The notes under the pieces: generated by a model | The model's database searches: none | The model's input: the letters and a program-made list of their open reading frames with translations, nothing else | Told to the model about the DNA's origin: nothing | Assembly: GCA_016209865.1 (NCBI GenBank) | Contig: JACQVL010000118.1 | Span: forward strand, 1-22,615 | Source: Candidatus Latescibacterota bacterium | GTDB lineage: Bacteria; JAAXHH01; JACQVL01 | DNA: 22,615 nt | Direction: 5' to 3' | Shown here: positions 15,401 through 20,921 of the stretch, piece by piece | How positions within the stretch are numbered: the stretch's first letter is position 1 | Layout of the letters: the number at the start of each line of letters is the position of its first letter | Translations under genes and position numbers: made by a program

Positions 15401-15657
15401 CGATCGAAGAGGTCGCCGGAGGTCCGGTCGCGGTTGCGTACGGGTTCGGCGCACGGAGCCGGTTGAGTTTTCTCGTCTTCAAGTTCGACGTCGCCCACCA
15501 GATCGACTTGGGTATCCGTCCGGCCTGGTTCAACAACGAAAATATTCCGGGGATTCCGAACGGGATAGAGGAGGAATTCTACGGGACCCGCTCATACCGG
15601 CTTCGGCACGAGCTCAACGACACGAAGTTTTTCTTCACGATCGGAGCGGACTTTTAG
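12499..15657 (+). CDS. Three-part surface protein: peptidase-MA-like zinc protease, PD40 (TolB-like) propeller, outer-membrane beta-barrel
   Basis: This 1052-residue protein has a signal peptide ending at about WAQ (residue 24). Residues 25-290 form a gluzincin-like domain with HELVH at 139-143 and WFMEGMAEYLS at about 170-180, which supplies the expected Glu ligand (E173 or E177). Residues about 300-580 hold six PD40/TolB-type blades, for example SWSPDERFIAF, SWSPDGQHLVFV, AWSPDGTKIALT and QWSGDGHKIAFISDR. An Ala/Pro/Thr-rich linker (about 580-652) leads to a C-terminal region (655-1052) rich in alternating aromatic/hydrophobic strands. That region includes GRGRIEISPTVGELVFNRVL and FGGPYDFRG and ends in Phe, as in Omp85/BamA-like barrels. 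It probably anchors in the outer membrane with protease and propeller in the periplasm or outside. It has its own strong promoter. The substrate is unknown. Confidence 0.85.
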   Translation: MRSIARLVLAAVIVLVGPLGVWAQEEYFGQNKVQYKNFKWEIMTTPHFEIYYYKGEEETARDAARMAEHAYARLSRILRHRISDPIPLILYASHSDFQQTNVIQEFLGEGTGGVTEFLKNRVFLPFTGSYAELEHVLTHELVHAFQGDIMFGNSPGASLLNPLAFQPPIWFMEGMAEYLSIGHVDEHTKMWLRDAALQGYLTTIPELNYTYDIRVYRFGQAIWAYIGNRYGDEKVGEILRKAPRLRSVDDAFKSAIGKNLQELSDAWTEDVRKTYLPQIAQFEKPKDFARQLTDHQKDRSSINLAPAISPRGDKMVFISDRSLYNDMYLASAIDGKVLTKLVAGERTGSFESLRFFSTAISWSPDERFIAFPAKIGAQDALYIMDVRKKQIIRRMKFGLDGLTSPSWSPDGQHLVFVGLQGGQSDIYTVDANGKNFRPLTQDRYTDRDPAWSPDGTKIALTTDRGTETNFSTLTFGQQQIALYDVATEQIEVLPNQYGKNISPQWSGDGHKIAFISDRTGISNLFIMDLETNQAYQITNILTGVTNITPEGPALSWAQKGNRLIFSAFSTGGWDIFSISDPVRLMKEPYAPPVVTAELSTTRPQPMASLAIDSLATGNGTDAAQPPVAVTPAAPDTMESVAFVDTTAFTTKPYSPRFAIDFVGGTAGYATSVGFVGQSVLSFSDVLGNHNILFGASVFGSLTDADLFFQYTNLTHRTNYGLALFQYRFDQYYYFLGPTVLQTQTQVNRGAAVLLSRPFSRFSRFEFSVQGVNRTRELVDITSNPFLGIRRTRRGSLGSVTFASPSVALVSDNSLYGITGPISGGRGRIEISPTVGELVFNRVLVDYRKYFNVYQDYAFALRAYGMLNHGRDQELLPFGGPYDFRGLDFWSVWGSKVGLFNLEFRFPLVEVLRLGWPLPLIFERIRGSLYLDAGGAWDQKTSVIQAGQYSGYPNAGTLDSRGLLVGTSTIEEVAGGPVAVAYGFGARSRLSFLVFKFDVAHQIDLGIRPAWFNNENIPGIPNGIEEEFYGTRSYRLRHELNDTKFFFTIGADF

Positions 15658-15658
15658 C

Positions 15659-16579
15659 GTGGACGTCGAACAGCTCAGGCACGAGCACTACAACGCGACG
15701 CTGATCGCCATCAAGCCGGTCACCGACGACCTCTGGCTCATCCGGGTACGGCCCGATCAGGGGGTGCTGGCGTATAAGCCCGGCCAGTATACCACCCTGG
15801 GGTTAGGGTATTGGGAACCCAAGGTGGAAGGGGTTGGAGAGGAGCAATTGAGCGAGGAGCAGCAGTCGAAGTTGATCAAACGCGCCTATTCGATGTCGTA
15901 CCCCGTCGTGCGGGATGAGGATTCAGCGCTCGTCGACCCGGAAGAACTCGACTTCTACGAATTCTACATCGCCTTAGTCCAGAACGGCAGTCAGCCGGGC
16001 CAGGTTCCTGCCCTGACCCCCCGTCTGTTCACCCGCACGGTCGGGGATCGGCTGTTCGTGGGGGACAAGATCACCGGCCACTACACCCTGAACGCGCTTG
16101 GGCACGGCGATCAGGTCGTCTTTGCGGCGACCGGGACGGGGGAGGCGCCCCACAACTGCATGATCGCACAACTCCTCCGGACCGGGTATCCCGCGCCCAT
16201 CGTGTCGATCGTCTGTGTGCGGTACGAACGTGACCTGGCGTACAAGGGGGTGCATATCCGGCTCATTGAGCAGTTCCCGAACTACCACTACATCACCCTG
16301 ACGACACGGGAGTCGTGGAATCAAGGCCGCAAGGTGTACATCCAGGACTTCATCGCGTCGGGCGCGCTGGAGGAACAGACCGGGATGCGGCTCGACCCGG
16401 CGTGTACCCACGTGTACCTCTGCGGCAACCCGTCGATGATCGGGGTGCCGAAGTACCACGGGACAGACAAAACTTATCCCACTCCCAGAGGCGTGGTGGA
16501 AATCCTCGAAGCGCGCGGGTTCACGGCCGACTACAAGCAGCGCATTAAGGGAAACATTCATTTCGAAGAATATTGGTGA
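15659..16579 (+). CDS. Ferredoxin/flavodoxin-NADP+ reductase (Fpr-like)
   Basis: This 306-residue flavoprotein has a FAD-binding half with PGQYTTLGL (about residues 41-49) and RAYSMSYP (R-x-Y-S), and an NADP-binding half with FAATGTGEAPHNCMI and VYLCGNPSMIG. It ends in HFEEYW, the C-terminal aromatic of bacterial Fpr-type reductases that stacks on FAD. It passes electrons between NADPH and ferredoxin or flavodoxin in the cytoplasm. It is longer than E. coli Fpr, with an acidic insert (EGVGEEQLSEEQQSKLIK) before the FAD motif. The GTG start at 15659 lies one base after the stop of the upstream barrel gene, suggesting translational coupling although the products work in different compartments. 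An AAGGACG repeat starts 3 nt after the stop. Confidence 0.92.
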   Translation: MDVEQLRHEHYNATLIAIKPVTDDLWLIRVRPDQGVLAYKPGQYTTLGLGYWEPKVEGVGEEQLSEEQQSKLIKRAYSMSYPVVRDEDSALVDPEELDFYEFYIALVQNGSQPGQVPALTPRLFTRTVGDRLFVGDKITGHYTLNALGHGDQVVFAATGTGEAPHNCMIAQLLRTGYPAPIVSIVCVRYERDLAYKGVHIRLIEQFPNYHYITLTTRESWNQGRKVYIQDFIASGALEEQTGMRLDPACTHVYLCGNPSMIGVPKYHGTDKTYPTPRGVVEILEARGFTADYKQRIKGNIHFEEYW

Positions 16580-16582
16580 GAT

Positions 16583-17041
16583 GCAAGGACGAAAAAGCAA
16601 GGACGAAGGACGAAAAAGAAAAATCATTCTTTTGCTGCATTCTTAATGATGGTCGTAAGAATCTTCAGGAGTTCCTCGGATTCAGCGATTAAAGAGTCGA
16701 TGTCAGAAGGGCTGTTGTTGACACCATTTGCTGCTACGATTCTCAGCCAATACTTTGTTTCTCTGGCTTCTTTTCGAGCAATCGAGTATTTGGAAACAAA
16801 GTCAGCCCGGCTTTGTCCTGCCTGTGCCTCCTCGACGTTTGCGCCGATGGAAGTCTCTGCACGAAGAAGCTGGTGAGCTAAAGATCGAGCGACACCGGGT
16901 GTCTGATCGAGATTCCGGCACAGCTTAACAATACGCAACGCAAACTCAAATGTTCGTTCACAAATCTCATACGGTGGCTTGTTTTTTCCTCCCACTTTTT
17001 TTCTCTCTTTTTCGTCCTTCGGCCTTCGGCCTTCGTCCTTA
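16583..17041 (-). mobile_element. Putative insertion unit: four-helix-bundle gene between inverted AAGGACG repeats
   Basis: A left arm at 16583-16622 (GCAAGGACGAAAAAGC and on) and a right arm at about 17002-17041 (the complement of TAAGGACGAAGGCCGAAGG and on) are inverted copies; one 19-nt block matches at 18 positions. They enclose a single small gene that is visibly richer in A+T than all neighbours. The unit fits exactly between two stop codons: it begins 3 nt after the ferredoxin reductase stop, and the bicupin stop (17039-17041) forms its right edge. No transposase is present, so mobilisation would need outside help. Calling it mobile is inference from composition, borders and the habit of this family to sit as insertions. 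Confidence 0.55.
16624..16995 (-). CDS. Four-helix-bundle protein, 23S rRNA intervening-sequence (S23/Avd-like) family
   Basis: This 123-residue, fully helical protein contains the family core RAETSIGANVEEAQAGQSR (about residues 45-63) and SIARKEARETKYWLR (71-85). The family (PF05635/TIGR02436-like) was first found in intervening sequences inserted in 23S rRNA genes and shares its fold with bAvd, the accessory protein of diversity-generating retroelements. Solo copies are common between genes in many environmental phyla, and no function is established for them. The start is GTG at 16995 with a weak purine-rich upstream region; PYEICERTFEFALRIVKLC follows as in relatives. It is AT-rich against a GC-rich background and enclosed by inverted heptamer repeats, both signs of insertion. 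It does not belong functionally to the operon upstream on its strand, though it could be read through from it. Confidence 0.87.
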   Translation of the reverse strand: MGGKNKPPYEICERTFEFALRIVKLCRNLDQTPGVARSLAHQLLRAETSIGANVEEAQAGQSRADFVSKYSIARKEARETKYWLRIVAANGVNNSPSDIDSLIAESEELLKILTTIIKNAAKE

Positions 17042-17860
17042 TCTCTTTGTTAAGTCGTCCTCCAAATCCGTCCGGTCGAATTTTCCCCGCTCGATGCAGA
17101 CGCCCATGACGAGCAACTCCAGGACCGCATCGGTGTGGTTGTAGAGGCCGTGCGACCCGCCCAGCCGGTTCGGGATGGCGGTGTCTTGGGAGACCTCCAC
17201 CGTCTCGTCGTCGACGGTCATCCGGCCGCTCCCGCTCATGATGATATAACATTCCTCGATCGTGTCGTGGCGGTGGTAGCCGATGGAGGAACCGGGCGGG
17301 ACGAGCGCGTGCCCGACGAACCCCCAGTGCGTCCGGAAATCCTGCCACGACCATACTTCCCGGTGCCAGACCTCCCCGTTCCCGCCGTGGACACCGGTGT
17401 CCCGTTTGAGGAGAGTGCGCTCCAGCCGGCCGACGGGCAGCCGGTCGGTCGATTCGAGCGGCACTCCGACTCGCGGGTCGCCGAAGTCGGTGCAGTCATA
17501 CACCCCGCCCGGGTTGACGACGCAGAAATTGAGGAACCGGGTGTCGCGGTCGGTATGGTTGTAGATCGCGTGCGACTCCCCTTTGCGGCAGGGGACGGTC
17601 GCCCCGCCGATGATCTCCACCGTCCGGCCGTTGTGGGTGAACTGAGCCGCGTTGTCAAGGATCGTGAACATCTCTTCACAGTCATCATGCCGGTGATGGC
17701 CGATCCCGCCGCCGGGCGGGATGACGGCGTAGTGGACGAACAGCCAGGGCGTCTGGAACGCGTCCTTGTCCCAAAGGCCCTGGAACCGCAGGTGGCCGGC
17801 GCCGCCGTGGGCGCCTTTCGCTTCATGTAAGGCTTCCGGTAACGCGCGCGCGATCCGCAT
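17039..17860 (-). CDS. Bicupin (two-cupin-domain) protein
   Basis: This 273-residue protein has two cupin domains. Each shows both conserved motifs in nearly duplicated form: GHHRHDDCEEMF with SHAIYNHTD in the first half, and GYHRHDTIEECY with SHGLYNHTD in the second. The His/Glu sets imply one metal ion per domain. The halves clearly arose by duplication. Bicupins include oxalate decarboxylases, dioxygenases and isomerases; which applies here is not visible. There is no signal peptide. It lies 15 nt after the hybrid kinase gene, so it is probably its operon partner. AAAGGAG lies upstream of the ATG at a spacing of about 9 nt. Its TAA stop is the first base triplet of an AAGGACG repeat arm. 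Confidence 0.85.
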   Translation of the reverse strand: MRIARALPEALHEAKGAHGGAGHLRFQGLWDKDAFQTPWLFVHYAVIPPGGGIGHHRHDDCEEMFTILDNAAQFTHNGRTVEIIGGATVPCRKGESHAIYNHTDRDTRFLNFCVVNPGGVYDCTDFGDPRVGVPLESTDRLPVGRLERTLLKRDTGVHGGNGEVWHREVWSWQDFRTHWGFVGHALVPPGSSIGYHRHDTIEECYIIMSGSGRMTVDDETVEVSQDTAIPNRLGGSHGLYNHTDAVLELLVMGVCIERGKFDRTDLEDDLTKR

Positions 17861-17875
17861 TAGAAGGTGCTCCTT

Positions 17876-19624
17876 TCATCGTTCATCGTGATCTTTCTCG
17901 ATGATGGACTGCAGGGCCTCGACGAGTTCCTGGATCCGGTAGGGTTTGGCGACCACCCCGCGGAACCCGTACTCCCGGAAATTCGCCATGATCGGGTCGG
18001 TGGAGTACCCGCTCGACACGATCGCTTTGACGCACGGGTCGATGGCCCGGAGGCACTGGATCGCCTCTTTCCCGCCCATGCCGCCCGGGACGGTCAGGTC
18101 CATGATGACCGCATCGAACGGCTGTCCCGCCTCCTGAGCCACGGTGTACGCCTCGATCGCCTCCACTCCATCCTTGACTGACACCACCTCATACCCGAAC
18201 CGGGCCAGGATGCGCTCGACCAGTGTCCGGATCATCTCTTCGTCATCCATCACCAGGATTTTGCCCTTGCCAGTATGGAGAGGAGCATGAACCTCGGGCG
18301 GTGACGGGGCTGTGGGAGTGGCCACAGGAGCTCGCGCCGCCGGGAGGTAGAGGGTGGCGGTCGTGCCCATCCCGACCGTGGAATCGACGGTGATGGCCCC
18401 CCGGTGATTCTTGATGATCGAATAGGCGGTGGCCAGTCCGAGTCCGCTGCCGCTCGGTTTGGTGGTGAAATACGGGTCGAACACCTTGGGCAGGTACTCT
18501 TCGGGGATGCCGATTCCCTGGTCGGTGATGGCAACCTGGACGTACGGACCATCGGGGATGAGGAGGCCGTGGCGGGTCGAGGCCGCCTCCAGAGTGAGGT
18601 TGGCGCAGCGGATGGTGATCGGGCCCCCGTTGGGCATCGCCTGGTCCGCGTTGATGATGAGGTTATGGACGACCTGGCTGATCTGTCCTTCGTCGATATC
18701 CACCGGCCAGAGGTCGTCCGGGATGTCCCATTCACACCGGGCTTTGGCGCCCCGCAGGGCAAAACGGGCGGATTCGACGAGGAGGGAGGCGAGGGACGTG
18801 ATCTTCTTGATGGGCGCGCCGCCTTTGGCGAACGTCAGGAGTTGCTGGGTCAGGTCTTTGGCCCGCAGGACGGCGTGTTCTGCCTCCGTCAATCGAGAGA
18901 TCACCGGGTCAGCCGGGTTGAAGGCGATCCGGGTCAGCGTGAGGTTCCCTAAGATGGCGGTGAGCAGGTTGTTAAAATCGTGCGCAATCCCGCCCGCTAA
19001 GAGTCCCAAGGCTTCCAGTTTGCTCAGCTTGAGGCGTTCTTCTTCCGCTCGCCTGCGCTCGGTGATGTCGCGAGTGATCCCAAGCGCCGCGACGATCTCG
19101 TGCTGTTCATTGTACAGCGGGACTGCATGCGTCTCCACCCAACGATGGGTTCCTTTCAGTCCGATGATCTCGAACTCCAGCGCCTCTTTGTTCCCCCGGA
19201 AGACGCTCTCATTCAGGGCCTGGAACGCCTCGCAATATTCTGGAGCGAGGAAGAAGTCGAAGGACTTGCCGATCAGTTGTTCCAGGCTGTCGGCTTCGAC
19301 CATCGACAGGCCGGCCTGGTTCATCAGCAGCAGGGTGCCATCGGTTGCCACCATCTTGACGCATTCCGGCTCGGCATCGATGATCGCGCGCAGCGCCTCC
19401 TCCGCGCGTTTGCGTTCGGCGATCTCTTCCTGCAGAGCGACATTTGCCGCGGCCAGCGCCGCCGTCCGCGCGTGGACACGGTCTTCGAGGTCGTCGTAGA
19501 CTCGACCCCGCGCCTCCTCCGCCCGTTCACGCCGGGCAGCGGCATCCTGTAATTCTGCCACCTGGCGACGGAGCGTCTCCACTTCCTGGATGAGCTGCTG
19601 GATGGAGGGTTCGCGCTTCCGCAT
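17876..19624 (-). CDS. Cytoplasmic PAS-domain hybrid histidine kinase with C-terminal receiver
   Basis: This 582-residue protein, with no membrane segment, has an N-terminal coiled coil (about 1-78), a PAS domain with PAC tail (79-190, ending GITRDITERRRAEEE), and a HisKA domain with the H-box GIAHDFNNLLTAILGN (phospho-His about 215). The HATPase_c domain has the N-box NADQAMP, G1 DQGIGIP and G2 GSGLGLA. A Pro/Ala linker leads to a receiver with the acidic pair DDEE, phospho-Asp about 509 in MDLTVPGGMGG, and Lys about 560 in AKPY. Such HDFNN kinases form a distinct HisKA class. The receiver should pass phosphate to the Hpt protein encoded 15 nt upstream. The ATG at 19624 has GGGGGTG upstream; a GTG two codons earlier is possible. 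No output regulator is in the window, and the signal sensed by PAS is unknown. Confidence 0.92.
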   Translation of the reverse strand: MRKREPSIQQLIQEVETLRRQVAELQDAAARRERAEEARGRVYDDLEDRVHARTAALAAANVALQEEIAERKRAEEALRAIIDAEPECVKMVATDGTLLLMNQAGLSMVEADSLEQLIGKSFDFFLAPEYCEAFQALNESVFRGNKEALEFEIIGLKGTHRWVETHAVPLYNEQHEIVAALGITRDITERRRAEEERLKLSKLEALGLLAGGIAHDFNNLLTAILGNLTLTRIAFNPADPVISRLTEAEHAVLRAKDLTQQLLTFAKGGAPIKKITSLASLLVESARFALRGAKARCEWDIPDDLWPVDIDEGQISQVVHNLIINADQAMPNGGPITIRCANLTLEAASTRHGLLIPDGPYVQVAITDQGIGIPEEYLPKVFDPYFTTKPSGSGLGLATAYSIIKNHRGAITVDSTVGMGTTATLYLPAARAPVATPTAPSPPEVHAPLHTGKGKILVMDDEEMIRTLVERILARFGYEVVSVKDGVEAIEAYTVAQEAGQPFDAVIMDLTVPGGMGGKEAIQCLRAIDPCVKAIVSSGYSTDPIMANFREYGFRGVVAKPYRIQELVEALQSIIEKDHDER

Positions 19625-19639
19625 CGTCACCCCCAGGTC

Positions 19640-19999
19640 TCAAAGGCTGGTTCCACCGCTCGTACACCGGCCGGCCGCCTGCTTCAATGGCTCCAGGTAC
19701 ACGCTGATCTGGGCGAGTTGTTCGGGGGTTGGCGGAGCGGGACCCTCGATGAGCGTTTGGAGATACTGCTCCAGTCTGGACGCGGCCTCACTGACCGTCG
19801 TCAACCCGAACGTCGCGCCAGACCCGGTCAGTTTATGCACCAGAAAGTACAGCGTGTTGAGCGGGTCGGACGCGCCCGCGTTGTGCTGCAGCGCCTGCCA
19901 GGCGGCTTCGATCTGGCTGAGCTTGTCCGGAAGATGCGCGGCGTACGCCTCGTACAACGCCTTGAGTTGGTCGTTCAGGGCATCAGGACTCTCATCCAT
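19640..19999 (-). CDS. Hpt (histidine phosphotransfer) domain protein
   Basis: This 119-residue, mostly helical protein has LYFLVHKLTGSGATFGL at about 50-66. His55 in HKLTGSGATFG matches the Hpt consensus H-K-L-x-G-S-x-x-x-x-G, the phosphate-accepting site. RLEQYLQTLIEG and a final helix complete the bundle. It precedes the hybrid kinase by 15 nt on the same strand, so it should shuttle phosphate between that kinase's receiver and an unlinked response regulator. Its start lies about 15 nt past a pair of palindromes that follow folD. Confidence 0.88.
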   Translation of the reverse strand: MDESPDALNDQLKALYEAYAAHLPDKLSQIEAAWQALQHNAGASDPLNTLYFLVHKLTGSGATFGLTTVSEAASRLEQYLQTLIEGPAPPTPEQLAQISVYLEPLKQAAGRCTSGGTSL

Positions 20000-20015
20000 G
20001 TCGCGCCATCCCGTG

Positions 20016-20055
20016 CACGGCGCCGCCGTGAGGGCGCACGGCCGTGCGCCCCTAC
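20016..20055 (-). repeat. Tandem pair of palindromes with GTAG foot, overlapping the folD stop
   Basis: Positions 20016-20030 form a 15-nt palindrome (CACGGCG-C-CGCCGTG). Positions 20032-20051 form a perfect 20-bp palindrome (GGGCGCACGG and its complement). CTAC at 20052-20055 gives GTAG on the minus strand, and the TAG of that foot is the folD stop codon. Two palindromes in tandem recall BIME-type REP arrangements. On the folD transcript they would fold into stable hairpins between folD and the Hpt gene, possibly limiting decay or read-through. Confidence 0.7.
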
Positions 20056-20909
20056 CTGTGTTGGTTCACCGCCGCCTCGACCGTGTTCTTGAGGAGCATG
20101 GCGATCGTCATCGGGCCGACCCCGCCGGGCACAGGGGTGATCTTCGAGGCGACCTGCACGGCCGACTCGAAGTGGACATCGCCGACGAGCGTCGACCGTC
20201 CCGCCACCTTGTTGTATCCCGCGTCGATCACCACCGCGCCCGGCTTGATCATATCGCCCGTGATGAGTTCCGGCTTCCCGACGGCGGCGACGAGCACGTC
20301 CGCCCGGCGGGTGACGGACGGCAGGTCGACCGTCCGGGAGTGACAGATCGTGACCGTCGCATGGCGAGCGAGCAGCATGATCGCCATCGGCTTCCCCAAG
20401 ATCGGGCTGCGTCCGACGACGACCGCTTCCTTGCCCTGGAGGGGAATGTGATACCGATCCAGGAGTTCCATGATCCCGTACGGGGTGCAGCACCGGAACG
20501 CCGGGAGGCCGAGCGACAGCCGGCCGAACGAGGTGGGGGAGACGCCGTCCACGTCCTTGGCGACGGCGATCCGGTCGAACACGTCCAGTTCATTTAGATG
20601 GCGGGGGATGGGGTGCTGGACGAGGATGCCGGAGACGTCCGGCCGTGCGTTGAGGTCGTCGATCACCCGGAGGACCTGTTCCTGGCTGGCCGTCTCCGGG
20701 AGGGCGACCGTCTCCGACTCGATGCCCGCCTCCTCGCACGCCTTCCGTTTCATCCGGACGTACGCCTGCGATCCCGGGTCCTCGCCGATGAGCACCGCCG
20801 CCAGATGCGGCACGATCCCCCGCTCGGCTTTCAGCCGGGCGACCGCCCGGGCGACCTCATCGCGGATCTGCCGGGCGATCACCTTGCCGTCGAGTAATTC
20901 TGCGGTCAT
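20052..20909 (-). CDS. folD: Bifunctional methylenetetrahydrofolate dehydrogenase/methenyltetrahydrofolate cyclohydrolase FolD
   Basis: This 285-residue protein (usual length) interconverts 5,10-methylene-, 5,10-methenyl- and 10-formyl-tetrahydrofolate using NADP. The catalytic residues fall at the same numbers as in E. coli FolD: Tyr50 and Lys54 in YVRMK, Gln98 in GILVQHPIP and Asp121 in KDVDG. The cofactor region has VVVGRSPILGKPMA and CHSRT, and the C-terminus has TPVPGGVGPMTIAMLLKNT. The QHPIP form in place of QLPLP occurs in some phyla. GGGAG lies 7 nt before the ATG and itself overlaps the end of the upstream M16 gene region. Its stop codon is part of a REP-like palindrome foot, so an insertion may have set the present C-terminus. 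Confidence 0.96.
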   Translation of the reverse strand: MTAELLDGKVIARQIRDEVARAVARLKAERGIVPHLAAVLIGEDPGSQAYVRMKRKACEEAGIESETVALPETASQEQVLRVIDDLNARPDVSGILVQHPIPRHLNELDVFDRIAVAKDVDGVSPTSFGRLSLGLPAFRCCTPYGIMELLDRYHIPLQGKEAVVVGRSPILGKPMAIMLLARHATVTICHSRTVDLPSVTRRADVLVAAVGKPELITGDMIKPGAVVIDAGYNKVAGRSTLVGDVHFESAVQVASKITPVPGGVGPMTIAMLLKNTVEAAVNQHR

Positions 20910-20921
20910 GTCACGTCTCCC

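Noticed and set aside
18429-19499. 356-codon plus-strand frame opposite the hybrid kinase
   Set aside because: The kinase has all its domains in order on the other strand. This frame is Ser/Arg/Ala-rich without recognisable domains.
20032-20051. Palindrome considered as a rho-independent terminator of folD
   Set aside because: The stem is strong but no T-run follows on the transcript. The GTAG foot and related palindromes elsewhere make a REP-like element more likely.
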